Source: Caballeronia ptereochthonis (lineage in GTDB: Bacteria > Pseudomonadota > Gammaproteobacteria > Burkholderiales > Burkholderiaceae). Taken from it: DNA of 64,000 bases. The translations under genes and the position numbers were made by a program. The notes beneath the pieces are model-generated. The model did not search any database. It had not been told where the DNA came from and saw nothing but the letters and a program-made list of their open reading frames with translations. Location: assembly GCF_001545075.1 (NCBI RefSeq), contig NZ_FCOB02000009.1, positions 165,834 to 229,833 on the forward strand, written 5' to 3'. Below are positions 17,606-27,416 of this stretch, piece by piece (position 1 is the first letter of the stretch; each line of letters begins with the position of its first letter).

Positions 17606-19309
17606 ATGAACCCGGCCCAGGCATTCATCGATGCACGAGACTTTCTGTTTGCTCATCGCACCGACTACGACACCGCGTATCGCGACTTCAAATGGCCGTC
17701 ACTCGAGCGCTTCAACTGGGCGCTCGATTACTTCGATCCGATGGCGCGCGGCAACGACGCGCCCGCGCTGCATATCGTCAATGAGAGCGGAGAGACGATT
17801 CTGTCGTTCGCGCAGATGAGCGAGCGTTCCGCGCGCGTCGCGAATCACTTGCGCGGCCTGGGCGTGCGGCGCGGCGAGCGCATTCTGCTGATGCTGCCGA
17901 ACCGTGTCGAGCTGTGGGAAACGATGCTCGCCGCGATGAAGCTCGGCGCGATCGTGCTGCCCGCGACCACGCAGCTCGCGCCCGCCGACCTGCGCGAGCG
18001 CATGACGCTCGGCCGGGTGCAGCACGTGATCGTCGATACGGGCGAGACGCAGAAGTTCGACGGCATCGACGTGCCGGGATTGCGGATCGCGGTGGGCGGC
18101 GCGCAGGAGGCCTGGCTCGCCTACGAGGCCGCTTACGACGCTTCGCCCTCGTTTGCTACGGATGGCGCAACGAACGCCAACGATCCGTATCTGCTGTACT
18201 TCACCTCGGGCACGACTTCCAAGCCCAAGCTCGTCGCGCATACGCATCAGAGCTACCCGGTCGGTCATCTCTCGACGATGTACTGGATCGGCCTCCAACC
18301 CGGCGATGTGCACTGGAACATCAGCTCGCCCGGCTGGGCGAAGCACGCGTGGAGCTGCTTCTTCGCGCCGTGGAATGCGCAGGCGTGCGTCTTCATCTAC
18401 AACTTCAGCCGCTTCGACGCCGCGCGCGCCCTCGATGTGCTCGTGAAACACGAAGTCACCACGCTCTGCGCGCCGCCGACCGTGTGGCGCATGCTCGTGC
18501 AGGAGCCGCTCGCGTCGTACGAGGTGAAGCTGCGCGAGATCGTCGGCGCGGGCGAGCCGCTCAATCCCGAAGTGGTCGAACGCGTGCAGGCGGCGTGGGG
18601 CGTGCCGATCCGCGACGGCTACGGCCAGACGGAGACTACCGCGCAGATCGCCAATACGCCTGGACAGCGGCTCGTGCCGGGTTCGATGGGGCGTCCGCTG
18701 CCGGGTTATCGAGTGGCGTTGCTCGATCCCGACGGGCATCCGGCGGAAGAGGGCGAGATCGCGCTCGCGCTCGATCCGCCGCCGCTCGGCCTGATGACCG
18801 GTTACGCCGACAATCCCAAGGCCACCGAAAACGCGATGCGCGGCGGCTTCTATCGCACCTCCGATGTCGCGGCGCGCGGCGCGGACGGCTACTTCGTCTA
18901 CGTGGGCCGCGCGGACGACGTGTTCAAGTCGTCGGACTATCGGCTGAGCCCGTTCGAACTGGAAAGCGTGCTGATCGAGCACGAGGCGATCGCGGAAGCG
19001 GCCGTCGTGCCGAGTCCCGATCCGCTGCGGCTGTCGGTGCCGAAGGCGTTCGTCACGCTGCGCCACGGCTACACCATCGGACCGGATCTCGCGAAGAGCG
19101 TGTTCGCGTTCTCGCGCGAGCGGCTCGCGCCGTACAAGCGCATCCGCCGTCTGGAATTCGCCGAATTGCCTAAGACGATCTCCGGCAAGATCCGCCGCGT
19201 CGATCTGCGCAGGCAGGAAGCGGCGCGCACGCAGGACGGCGCGCGTGGCGAGTTCGAGTTCTGGGAAGAGGATTTCCCGGAGCTGCGTCAGACGAGCAAG
19301 GCCGATTAA
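17606..19309 (+). CDS. AMP-forming acyl-CoA synthetase
   Basis: 567-aa adenylate-forming ligase. P-loop motif YFTSGTTSKPKLV near residue 198, motif DGYGQTE near 336 and the C-terminal Lys motif PKTISGKIRR are all present. It resembles medium-chain or acetyl/propionyl-type synthetases. It would activate the free acid that enters the operon pathway. ATG has GGAG 5 nt upstream and lies 51 bp after the dehydrogenase stop. Confidence 0.9.
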   Translation: MNPAQAFIDARDFLFAHRTDYDTAYRDFKWPSLERFNWALDYFDPMARGNDAPALHIVNESGETILSFAQMSERSARVANHLRGLGVRRGERILLMLPNRVELWETMLAAMKLGAIVLPATTQLAPADLRERMTLGRVQHVIVDTGETQKFDGIDVPGLRIAVGGAQEAWLAYEAAYDASPSFATDGATNANDPYLLYFTSGTTSKPKLVAHTHQSYPVGHLSTMYWIGLQPGDVHWNISSPGWAKHAWSCFFAPWNAQACVFIYNFSRFDAARALDVLVKHEVTTLCAPPTVWRMLVQEPLASYEVKLREIVGAGEPLNPEVVERVQAAWGVPIRDGYGQTETTAQIANTPGQRLVPGSMGRPLPGYRVALLDPDGHPAEEGEIALALDPPPLGLMTGYADNPKATENAMRGGFYRTSDVAARGADGYFVYVGRADDVFKSSDYRLSPFELESVLIEHEAIAEAAVVPSPDPLRLSVPKAFVTLRHGYTIGPDLAKSVFAFSRERLAPYKRIRRLEFAELPKTISGKIRRVDLRRQEAARTQDGARGEFEFWEEDFPELRQTSKAD

Positions 19310-19325
19310 AAAAGGAATCTCCACG

Positions 19326-20096
19326 ATGATCGATGTCACGCGCGACGGTGCGACCGTCACGATTCGCCTGAACCGGCCGCCGGCCAACGCGTTCACCGCC
19401 GAAGCGCTGGCCGCGCTGAAGGAAACCGTCGACAACCTGAACCGCGATGCGCAGGTCCGCGCGATCATCGTGACGGGCGCGGGCTCCAGGTTCTTCAGCG
19501 CGGGTGCCGACCTCAATCAGTTCGCCGACGGCGACAAGGCGCACGCGCGCGTCGCCGCGCGGCGCTTCGGCGCGGCGTTCGAGGCGCTGCAGAATGCGCG
19601 CGCCGTGACCATCGCCGCGATCAACGGCTACGCGATGGGCGGCAGCCTCGAGTGCGCGCTCGCGTGCGACATGCGCATCGCCGAGGAACATGCGCAGATG
19701 GCGCTGCCGGAGGCGTCGGTCGGACTGCTGCCCTGCGGCTGCGGCACGCAGACGCTGCCGTGGCTCGTCGGCGAGGGATGGGCGAAGCGCATCATCCTGA
19801 CGGGCGAGCGTATCGATGCGGCCACCGCGTTGCGCATCGGACTCGTCGAGGAGGTGGTGGCGAGCGGCGGCGCGTACGAGGCCGCGTCGAAGATCGCGGA
19901 ACGCGCGGCGTCGATGAGCCCGGACGCCGTCGCGTATTCGAAGCCGCTGATCCACGCCGCGCGCGAAGGCGTGCCGCGCCGCGCGGCTTTGGCGCTCGAG
20001 CGCGAACGCTTCGTCGATCTTTTCGATGGCGCGAATCAGCGTGAAGGCGTCGCCGCGTTTCTGGAGAAGCGCAAGCCGCGGTGGAGCGCATCATGA
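19326..20096 (+). CDS. Enoyl-CoA hydratase/isomerase family protein
   Basis: 256-aa crotonase-fold enzyme. Oxyanion loops FSAGADL near 61 and GSLECALACD near 105 are intact. The second catalytic Glu is in LPEASVGLLPCG. It should hydrate the enoyl-CoA made by the first gene of the operon. The start is an ATG with AAGGA 8 nt upstream. Its TGA overlaps the next start (ATGA). Confidence 0.9.
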   Translation: MIDVTRDGATVTIRLNRPPANAFTAEALAALKETVDNLNRDAQVRAIIVTGAGSRFFSAGADLNQFADGDKAHARVAARRFGAAFEALQNARAVTIAAINGYAMGGSLECALACDMRIAEEHAQMALPEASVGLLPCGCGTQTLPWLVGEGWAKRIILTGERIDAATALRIGLVEEVVASGGAYEAASKIAERAASMSPDAVAYSKPLIHAAREGVPRRAALALERERFVDLFDGANQREGVAAFLEKRKPRWSAS

Positions 20097-21214
20097 GCAC
20101 GCCGGGACTCTTGCGCGACACGCCGGAAGTCGGCTTCGAGGTCGTCAACCGCGTGGCCATCGTCACGCTCGACCGGCCGCATGCATTGAACGCGCTGTCG
20201 CACGACATGATCGCGCTGCTCAGCGAAATCCTCGCGCAATGCGCCGAGGACGATGCGATCGTCGCGGTCGTGCTGCGCGGCGCGGGCGACAAGGCGTTCT
20301 GCGCCGGCGGCGACGTGCGCAAGCTCTATCACGCCGCGCGCAACGATCCGCGCCACGAGACGCCGTGGCTGAAATTCTTCATCGACGAGTACCGGCTCGA
20401 CTACACCGTGCATCGTTTTCGCAAGCCGGTGATCGCGTTGATGGACGGCATCGTGATGGGCGGCGGCATGGGGCTCGCGCAGGGCGCCGCGCTGCGCATC
20501 GCCACCGAGCGCACGCGCATGGCGATGCCGGAAACGCGCATCGGCTTGCTGCCGGATGTCGGCGCGACGCATTTCCTGCGCGTGCTGCCGCGCGATCTCG
20601 CGCTTTACGTCGGGCTGACCGGCGCGCGTCTTACCGGCGCCGATGCAAGGCGCGTCGGGCTCGCGGACGAATGCGTGCCGTCCTCGTGGCTGAGCGGCTT
20701 CGTTGAGCGTCTCGAAAAAGTTCGCTGGGACGATTCGCAGGATGCAATGACGCCGCTGAAGCGCGTCTTCGTGCCGAGCGCCAATATCGAGCGCCACGCG
20801 CCGCTCGATGATCTCCGCGCGCAGATCAGACGGCATTTCTCCGTGTGCGCGACGGGCGGCGTGGAGCGCATCGTCGCATCGCTCGCGGCCGATACCGATA
20901 ACGACTGGTCGCGCGCGACGCTCGCGACGCTGAAAGGCCATTCGCCGACGATGCTCGAAGTGACTTGCCACGCCTTGATGCGCGGCCGTCAGATGCCGCT
21001 TGCGGATTGCTTTCGCATGGAGCTGGGCATCGTGTACCGCGCGATCGACGACGGCGATTTCGTCGAAGGCGTGCGTGCGCTCATCATCGACAAGGACGAA
21101 CAGCCGCGTTTCGCGCCGACGACGCTCGCGCAAGTACGGGCCGAGCGCGTGCAGCATTTTCTTTCTTCCCCGTGGCGCCGCGAAATGCATCCGCTCGCCG
21201 ATCTCGGCGCATAA
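20093..21214 (+). CDS. 3-hydroxyisobutyryl-CoA hydrolase-type enzyme (ECH_2)
   Basis: 373-aa crotonase-superfamily protein of the longer HIBCH class, recognised by the MPETRIGLLPDVGATHFL segment near residue 146, the GGGMG oxyanion loop near 124 and a C-terminal extension absent from ordinary hydratases. It would release the free hydroxy acid from a 3-hydroxyacyl-CoA, as in valine breakdown. ATG has GGAG 7 nt upstream and overlaps the preceding stop. The genes mmsA and mmsB of the complete valine route are not next to it. Confidence 0.85.
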   Translation: MSTPGLLRDTPEVGFEVVNRVAIVTLDRPHALNALSHDMIALLSEILAQCAEDDAIVAVVLRGAGDKAFCAGGDVRKLYHAARNDPRHETPWLKFFIDEYRLDYTVHRFRKPVIALMDGIVMGGGMGLAQGAALRIATERTRMAMPETRIGLLPDVGATHFLRVLPRDLALYVGLTGARLTGADARRVGLADECVPSSWLSGFVERLEKVRWDDSQDAMTPLKRVFVPSANIERHAPLDDLRAQIRRHFSVCATGGVERIVASLAADTDNDWSRATLATLKGHSPTMLEVTCHALMRGRQMPLADCFRMELGIVYRAIDDGDFVEGVRALIIDKDEQPRFAPTTLAQVRAERVQHFLSSPWRREMHPLADLGA

Positions 21215-21331
21215 TCTCCTGACGGAATTCGCAAACAAATGTAAATCGGGCGCGCTCGAGGCGAACCGTCGAAATGACCGGTGGTCGAATGGGCTCATTC
21301 TTCATCGGACAATTCACAGGGAGGACCGATC

Positions 21332-22042
21332 ATGCCGAACCGTTCATCACGGATCGCGCTTCTGTCGGCCGGCATCGCATTCGCGCTGATTGCACCGGCC
21401 GCCGCATACGCACAACTCAATCTCCAGCAATTCGGTTTCGGCAGCGGCAAGTCGGAGGTCGCCGCCGGCGCGAACGGCGCGGCGCAGCCGTCGGCATTGA
21501 ATTCGCTCGTGCAGAACTACCTCGGCGCGAATCAGCAGGTGCTTTCCGGACAGTCGAGCCTCGCATCGGCGATGGGCATGTCCAGCGTCGCCAGTCAGGC
21601 GCAGTCGGCGGCGGGATTGCTGTCGGGCGCGTCGGGCGGCAGCGGCGTGCCGAGCACGAGCGTGCTGTCGCAACTCGGAGGCACGCAGCAGAGCGTGTCG
21701 CAATCGCTGATGCAGGCGTTTTCGAGCGGCTCCACGACGCCGCCCACGGCCGCGAACAAGCAGACCTTCAGCGACGGTCTCGCGTCATTGGGGCAGGGCG
21801 TGAAACAGTACGCGGGCCTGCAATCGGACCTCGGCTCCGTGAAGAACTCGATGAACATGTCGTCGCTGCTGCAGGCCGGCTCGAATCCGGGGACGGCGCA
21901 GGCGGCGACCTATATCGCGCAGTCCGCACCGGGCCAGCTGCAATCGCTCGTGCAGACGCTCACGCAGGCGGTGCAATACGCGAAAACCAACGGCATCTCG
22001 ATTCCATCGATCGCGACTTCCGCCTTGAGCGGCGCGAAGTGA
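21332..22042 (+). CDS. Secreted Ser/Gln/Ala-rich hypothetical protein
   Basis: 236-aa protein with a Sec signal (cleavage near AYA-Q at 27). The mature part is low-complexity, rich in Ser, Gln, Ala and Gly, with helical stretches. ATG has GGGAGG 9 nt upstream. I recognise no named family; the composition resembles secreted DUF-type proteins common in Burkholderia. A terminator follows. Confidence 0.75.
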   Translation: MPNRSSRIALLSAGIAFALIAPAAAYAQLNLQQFGFGSGKSEVAAGANGAAQPSALNSLVQNYLGANQQVLSGQSSLASAMGMSSVASQAQSAAGLLSGASGGSGVPSTSVLSQLGGTQQSVSQSLMQAFSSGSTTPPTAANKQTFSDGLASLGQGVKQYAGLQSDLGSVKNSMNMSSLLQAGSNPGTAQAATYIAQSAPGQLQSLVQTLTQAVQYAKTNGISIPSIATSALSGAK

Positions 22043-22065
22043 TCTGACGTCCTGCGCTCACAGCA

Positions 22066-22105
22066 AAAAAAGCGGCAAGGCCCATGAGCCTTGCCGTTTC
22101 GCTTT
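22066..22105. terminator. Bidirectional intrinsic terminator
   Basis: CGGCAAGGC (22073-22081) pairs with GCCTTGCCG (22088-22096), 6-nt loop, flanked by an A-run on the left and TTT-rich sequence on the right. It sits between convergent genes ending at 22042 and 22122. Confidence 0.8.
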
Positions 22106-22121
22106 GAATTCAGCGCATGTG

Positions 22122-22649
22122 CTAGATCGCCGCCTGGCGCATCGCAAGACGACTGAGAAGGGGCAACGGCTGCTTCCGGCGCGACCTGGGTGGCAACGGC
22201 GGGAGATAGGAAATGTCGGCAAGGCGTTCGATCGGGGCTGGGCCGAGGACGTCGAGCGCGGGCGGCTCGACCGGCTCCGCTGCGATGGTCTTCGGTTCTT
22301 CCACGGCGATGCCGAGACTGCGGCGCACGTCCACGCCGCGAATATGCACCTTGTATCCGGCATCGGCGATGACGCGCTCGCGGGTCTTCCAGAACTCAAG
22401 CGCGGTGGGCGTCATCGGATGCGTCGATACATATTCGATCACGATCTCATAGCCGCGAACCTTCGGGTAATTCAACAGCAATTGACCGGAGCGAAAATAA
22501 CTGATGTAGCGGTCGATCTTTTTCGTCAGAGCCTTTTGATGAGCTTGTTCTTCGCGCCAGTCGAGATCGTCGAAGAGCGCGACATATACGCGCTTGAAAA
22601 GCACATTCACTCCGATGTAATCGATGGCGTCCACGTCGCGCAGAGACAT
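22122..22649 (-). CDS. DUF6572-like conserved protein with Pro-rich tail
   Basis: 175-aa protein. Residues 1-85 (DVDAIDYIGV, DDLDW, then IDRYISYFRSGQL) match my memory of the DUF6572 pattern. The C-terminal 60 residues are Pro-rich and basic. I prefer the ATG at 22649 because AGGGGA lies 7 nt upstream; one at 22655 is also possible. Function unknown. Its upstream region (22656-22838) is AT-richer than average and may hold the promoter. Confidence 0.65.
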   Translation of the reverse strand: MSLRDVDAIDYIGVNVLFKRVYVALFDDLDWREEQAHQKALTKKIDRYISYFRSGQLLLNYPKVRGYEIVIEYVSTHPMTPTALEFWKTRERVIADAGYKVHIRGVDVRRSLGIAVEEPKTIAAEPVEPPALDVLGPAPIERLADISYLPPLPPRSRRKQPLPLLSRLAMRQAAI

Positions 22650-22838
22650 GGTCATTCCCCTACGCCCTCAAACGGGCAAATCACAAAGGAGTGCATTGTA
22701 ACGGATATACACCGCCAAATAATCGTGAAACACCGTGTTAGCGGCATCGCAATCTCATTTTCGTAAGACTCCGAATTTCTGATTTAAGTGCAGTCTGATT
22801 GCTCTCCGAAAATACGAGAAACTTCATGGCGCTTCAAA

Positions 22839-24020
22839 TCACGACTGCCTTCTCGATGCTTCCGCGAGATCCTGCGTGGACGCGGATTTGGCGAGTACTT
22901 CGTGACTCATCGCCTCGACTTGCGGCAGCGGCGGCTGCTCGTTGATCCACGCGTTCAGGATCGTCGATGTCACCGCGAGAATCACCGGCCCGATGAACAA
23001 TCCGACTATTCCGAACGCAAACATGCCGCCGAGCACGCCGGAAAGGATCAGAAGCATCGAAAGGTTGACGCCGCGCTTGATGAGCATCGGTCGTAAAAAA
23101 TTGTCGAGCATGGCGATCATGATCGACCACACGAGCAGCAGCGCCGCGGCGATATGCGAATCGTGCCAGAACAGCCAGCCGACGCCGCCGAGCAGCGGCA
23201 GGAGCGGCCCGATCTGCGCGAGGCACAGCATCAGCATGACCGCCGTGATGATGCCCGCGGCGGGAACGCCCGCGACCGCGAGCCCGATGCCGCCCAGCGC
23301 CGACTGCGTGACCGCCGTCACGACGATGCCGAGCGCCACCGCGCGAATCGCGAGGCCGGCGAGCTTGACGGCCTCGGCGCCGCGCTGCGCCGCGATGCGC
23401 GTCGCGAAGCGCACCACGAAGCGGGCCGCCGCTTCGCCGTTCATGTACAGGATGCCCGAAATGATGATGGTGATGGCCATGTGCATCACGAACACGCCGA
23501 CCACGGCGGCGTGCGAGAGCATCCAGCGCGCGGCGATCGTCACGTAGGGCTCGAGCTTGGCGAGCAGGCCGCCGGGGCCGGCGTCCGAAAGCGACTGCCA
23601 CTCCTTTGCGACGCGCTGGCCCGCGAGCGGCACGTCGTGCACCCAGCCGGGCGGGGGCGGCAGCGCGTAGGTCGGCAGGCTCTTGATGGCCGCCATGATC
23701 TCGCCGCCATGCAGCGCGAGCGTCGAGATGGCTGAATAGAGCGGCAGCACGATGACGATCAGGAGCCCGAGCAGCATCACGCTCGTCGCGATCCAGCGGC
23801 GGTTGCCGCAACGCCGCTGCACGGCGATCATCAGCGGCCAGGTCGCGACGACGATCGTCGTCGCCCAGATCAGGCCCGGCAGAAACGGGCGCAGGACATA
23901 GAGGCTGCCGACCGTCAGCGCGGTGAGGATCGTGATGACGAGCAGGATGCGGGCGATATCCACTGGTTGACGTGGATTCGGCGGATTCGGATTCGGCTGG
24001 CCGCTGGATGGGATTGGCAT
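22839..24020 (-). CDS. AI-2E family transporter (YdiK-type permease)
   Basis: 393-aa inner-membrane protein with about eight transmembrane segments. [10 protein letters not shown] at the N terminus and [22 protein letters not shown] fit the YdiK branch of the AI-2E/PerM exporter family; the substrate is not known. The ATG at 24020 was chosen by homology-like start, although no strong ribosome binding site is visible; the frame is open to 24146. Confidence 0.82.
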   Translation of the reverse strand: MPIPSSGQPNPNPPNPRQPVDIARILLVITILTALTVGSLYVLRPFLPGLIWATTIVVATWPLMIAVQRRCGNRRWIATSVMLLGLLIVIVLPLYSAISTLALHGGEIMAAIKSLPTYALPPPPGWVHDVPLAGQRVAKEWQSLSDAGPGGLLAKLEPYVTIAARWMLSHAAVVGVFVMHMAITIIISGILYMNGEAAARFVVRFATRIAAQRGAEAVKLAGLAIRAVALGIVVTAVTQSALGGIGLAVAGVPAAGIITAVMLMLCLAQIGPLLPLLGGVGWLFWHDSHIAAALLLVWSIMIAMLDNFLRPMLIKRGVNLSMLLILSGVLGGMFAFGIVGLFIGPVILAVTSTILNAWINEQPPLPQVEAMSHEVLAKSASTQDLAEASRRQS

Positions 24021-24372
24021 GATGCGTTCGTTGGCGGTGAGTGCCGGCGCGGCGAGAATAAAACGCAATACGCGGCGCGCACGGGAAGATGAACAGGCGA
24101 AAGGCGACAGGCGAAAGCCGGTGCGTCGGCAAGGCGCTTCATGCATTGACCGGCGCCATCATAGCGTCACTGCAATCCATACTACTAAAAATCGTGACGC
24201 ACCTTCCCCTGAATTTCCCTTCACGCGATGCGAGGCATATCGAACGAAGCGCTTCGGTAATGCCTGGAAATGCGCCATCAAATTGCCTATTCTTTTTTGC
24301 GGGCGCAGAAGAGGGCACGCATGCCCCGCCGCGCACTACGAGAACGCAACAAGAACGATTTGGGAGACTGAC
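24021..24372. other. 352-bp intergenic region between divergent genes
   Basis: The part near 24160-24300 is AT-richer than average and should hold the promoter of the quinoprotein operon. Around 24088-24120 a short unit (CAGGCGAAAG) is repeated twice. No open frame with protein character. Confidence 0.4.
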
Positions 24373-26112
24373 ATGGCCGGTTTTTCCCGTACCTCGCTCG
24401 TTCCGCTCATTGTTGCATTCGGGGCTTTCGGAAGCGTGACATCGCCCGGAGCGGGCGCCGCGGACGAAATCAAGAACGCCGACACGACGCAGGCCTCGCC
24501 AGTGCCGGCTTCGCTGCGACCCATCTCGCAGCAGCAGCTCGACGGCGCGGCGGGCGACACAGCCTCGTGGCTGCACTCGAACGGCTCGTATGCGGAAACG
24601 CGTTATGCGCCCGCAACGCAGATCAACACGTCGAACGTGGCGAAGCTGAAGCCCGCCTTCATCTTCCAGACCGCGGTGATGGAATCGATGGAAACCGCGC
24701 CGATCGTCTCGAACGGCGTGATGTTCCTCACCACGTCGTACAACCATGTCTATGCGATAGACGCGGTCACCGGCAAGGAGTTCTGGCATTACAAGCACAA
24801 GATGGGGCCGGTCACGACCTTCTGCTGCGGGCCGAACAATCGCGGCGTCGCGATCTCCGGCAACCGTCTCTTCATGGGCACGCTCGATTCGAAGCTCGTC
24901 GCGCTCGACGCGAAGACGGGCAACGTGCTGTGGTCGACGCAGATCGCCGATCCCGAGCTCGGGTATTCGGAGACGATGGCGCCGGTCGTCGTCGAGGACA
25001 AGGTGCTAATCGGCACGAACGGCGGCGAATACGGCATACGCGGCTTCGTGAAGGCCTTCGACGCGAACTCCGGCCAACTGCTGTGGACGTTCTACACGAT
25101 TCCCGATACCGGAAGCGAAGGCGTGTGGGCCGAGAACGATGCCGTCGGCCGCAACATGAAGCGCGACATCGCGGCCGAGAAAAAGACGCTCGCGGAGATG
25201 GGCGGCGACTTCAACAAGACGCTCGGCGGCGGCGTATGGATGGCGCCCGCGATCGATCGTCAGACACGCACGGTGTACTTCGTGGTCGGCAATCCGTCGC
25301 CGGACCTCTATGGCGCGATTCGCCCCGGCGACAATCTCTATACCGATTCGCTCGTCGCAATCGAGCTCGATACGGGCAAGTACAAGTGGCACTACCAGTA
25401 CATCGCGCACGACGTGTGGGATCTCGACGCGGTCAGCCCGCCGATCCTCGCCGATGTGAAGGACAAGAACGGGCAGATGATTCCCGGCGTGATCCACGGC
25501 GGCAAGACCGGCTTCGTCTATGTGCACGACCGCCGCGACGGACGCCTGATCCGCGTGTCGGAAGCGATGATTCCGCAGGAAGGCGTCTGGACGCTGCCGA
25601 CGCCGGCCGGCGCGCGCATGCTGCCGGGCGCGAACGGCGGCGTCGAATGGTCGCCGATGGCCTTCAGTCCGAAGACGCGCCTCGCCTACGCGGCCAACCT
25701 GCATCAGCCGATGACGTATCAGGTCGAGGAAGCGTCGTATCCCGGCGGCAAGCTGTGGCTGGGCGGCGCGTTCAAGGTGATTCCGTCCGAGCAGCAATGG
25801 GGCAGGCTCGTCGCGGTGAACGTCGATACCGGCAAGATCGCGTGGGGCTACAAGACGGATCAGCCGCTGATCGGCGGCGTGCTCGCGACGGCGGGCGGGC
25901 TCGTCTTCAACGGCGAAGGCAATGGCCTGTTCCGCGCCTTCGACGCCGCCAGCGGCCGCAAGCTCTGGGAGTTTCAGTGCGGCGCGGGCGTCAATGCGCC
26001 GGCGGTCTCATACATGGTGAACGGCAAGCAGTACATCGCGGTGGCGGCCGGCGGCAATACGCAACTCGACTTCAAGCGCGGCAACAGCCTGCTCGTGTTC
26101 GCGCTGCCTTGA
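24373..26112 (+). CDS. PQQ-dependent (quinoprotein) dehydrogenase
   Basis: 579-aa eight-bladed propeller enzyme with a Sec signal (cleavage near GAA-D at 30). Adjacent Cys151-Cys152 (FCCGPNN) form the disulfide ring beside PQQ. Probable metal ligands are Glu219 (GGEYG) and Asn307 (VGNPSPD). The catalytic Asp is Asp350 in HDVWDLD, with Asp352 two residues on. Expected to oxidise an alcohol or aldehyde in the periplasm and pass electrons to the diheme cytochrome encoded 1 bp downstream. ATG has GGGAG 8 nt upstream. No heme domain is fused, so it is a type I-like enzyme. Confidence 0.9.
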   Translation: MAGFSRTSLVPLIVAFGAFGSVTSPGAGAADEIKNADTTQASPVPASLRPISQQQLDGAAGDTASWLHSNGSYAETRYAPATQINTSNVAKLKPAFIFQTAVMESMETAPIVSNGVMFLTTSYNHVYAIDAVTGKEFWHYKHKMGPVTTFCCGPNNRGVAISGNRLFMGTLDSKLVALDAKTGNVLWSTQIADPELGYSETMAPVVVEDKVLIGTNGGEYGIRGFVKAFDANSGQLLWTFYTIPDTGSEGVWAENDAVGRNMKRDIAAEKKTLAEMGGDFNKTLGGGVWMAPAIDRQTRTVYFVVGNPSPDLYGAIRPGDNLYTDSLVAIELDTGKYKWHYQYIAHDVWDLDAVSPPILADVKDKNGQMIPGVIHGGKTGFVYVHDRRDGRLIRVSEAMIPQEGVWTLPTPAGARMLPGANGGVEWSPMAFSPKTRLAYAANLHQPMTYQVEEASYPGGKLWLGGAFKVIPSEQQWGRLVAVNVDTGKIAWGYKTDQPLIGGVLATAGGLVFNGEGNGLFRAFDAASGRKLWEFQCGAGVNAPAVSYMVNGKQYIAVAAGGNTQLDFKRGNSLLVFALP

Positions 26113-26113
26113 G

Positions 26114-26722
26114 ATGATGACGCGCTCGAAACGCGTGCGCGTATGGCTGGTGTACGCGCTGTGGATCGTTGCGTGCCTGCTGCTGTCGCTGCCGTCGTTC
26201 TCTCGCGCGGATGCGCAGGCGGGAGCGGCCAAGGCCGCCGTCTGCACGACGTGTCACGGGCTGGCGGGCAACTCGACCACGGGTGACTATCCGTCGCTCG
26301 CGGGGCAGACGTCGCGCTACATCTATCTGGAACTGCGCGACTTCAAGGCGGGCCGCCGCAGCGACCCGCGCATGTCGCCGATGGCCGCGAATCTCTCGCC
26401 CGATGACATGCACGACCTCGCTGACTATTTCGCCGCGCAAAAACCCGTCGCCACCGACTTCAAGGCGGACCCGGTGAAGGTCGCGGCGGGCAGGAAGAAG
26501 TCGGAGGAGATTCTCTGCACGATGTGCCATCTCGGCGGCTTCTCGGGGCAGAACGAGATCCCGCGCGTGGCGGGGCAGCAGTACGCGTACATCGTCAAGC
26601 AGCTGCAGGACTATCGCGCGAAAAAGCGCACCAACGACGCGGGCAACATGACGAGCGTGTCGAAGAATCTGTCGGACGAGGACATCGAGAATCTGGCGAA
26701 CTACATCGCCAATCTGCAATGA
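26114..26722 (+). CDS. Diheme cytochrome c (c4 type)
   Basis: 202-aa exported cytochrome with two class I heme sites: CTTCH at 44-48 and CTMCH at 135-139. Probable axial Met ligands lie in MSPMAANL and NMTSVSKNL. The N-terminal hydrophobic segment (11-29) is a signal or anchor. The start is 1 bp after the quinoprotein stop, so it is the likely electron acceptor of that enzyme. Confidence 0.92.
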   Translation: MMTRSKRVRVWLVYALWIVACLLLSLPSFSRADAQAGAAKAAVCTTCHGLAGNSTTGDYPSLAGQTSRYIYLELRDFKAGRRSDPRMSPMAANLSPDDMHDLADYFAAQKPVATDFKADPVKVAAGRKKSEEILCTMCHLGGFSGQNEIPRVAGQQYAYIVKQLQDYRAKKRTNDAGNMTSVSKNLSDEDIENLANYIANLQ

Positions 26723-26746
26723 CGCTTCACGAAGGCGGCCATAACG

Positions 26747-27406
26747 ATGACAAGAACCCTTCGCTGCACCTTGCTCGCACTGGCTTTGTCGATGACGCTC
26801 CCGTGCGCGGCCGCGCATGCGGAACAAGATGCCTACACCCTCAAAGAACGATTGCTGGGCGCCGCGCGCGACGGCGATCAGACGGCCGTCACGCGCCTGC
26901 TCGATGAAGGCGCGGCGATCGATTCGCGCAACCGGATCGGCGACACGCCGCTCATCAGCGCGTGCAAGAAAGGCTTGACGCCGCTGGCGCGCATGCTGAT
27001 CGAGCGCGGCGCCAACGTGAGCCAGGCCGATGTGCAGGGCATCACGCCGCTCATGGCCACGGCGTTCGACGGCAACGACGAAATCGCCGCGCTGCTGCTC
27101 GCGCATCACGCGGACGTCACGGCGACCGACCGCGTCGGCAAGACCGCGATGGAGTACGCGGCCGGGCGCGGGCATACGGCCGTCGTGAAACGTCTGCTCG
27201 ATGCGGGCGTCGATGTGAACGCCGCCTATCGCAATCATCTGACCGCGCTCATGTGGGCGGCGGGCTACGATCAGGAAGAGACGGCGTCGATGCTGCTCGC
27301 GCGCGGCGCGAAACGCGACCTGCGCGACGATCGCGGCATGACCGCGAAGGACATCGCCGAGCGGACCGGCTCGGCGCGCGTGGCGTCGTTGCTGTCGAAA
27401 GGGTGA
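26747..27406 (+). CDS. Periplasmic ankyrin-repeat protein
   Basis: 219-aa protein with a Sec signal (cleavage near AHA-E at 26) and five or six ankyrin repeats, recognised by recurrent G-TPL-A-..G....LL..GA patterns (GDTPLISACKKG, GITPLMATAFDG, RNHLTALMWAAGY). Such scaffolds bind other proteins. The gene is 24 bp behind the cytochrome gene and may assist quinoprotein assembly or act separately. Stand-alone exported ankyrins are common in proteobacteria. Confidence 0.85.
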   Translation: MTRTLRCTLLALALSMTLPCAAAHAEQDAYTLKERLLGAARDGDQTAVTRLLDEGAAIDSRNRIGDTPLISACKKGLTPLARMLIERGANVSQADVQGITPLMATAFDGNDEIAALLLAHHADVTATDRVGKTAMEYAAGRGHTAVVKRLLDAGVDVNAAYRNHLTALMWAAGYDQEETASMLLARGAKRDLRDDRGMTAKDIAERTGSARVASLLSKG

Positions 27407-27416
27407 CGTCGCCGGA

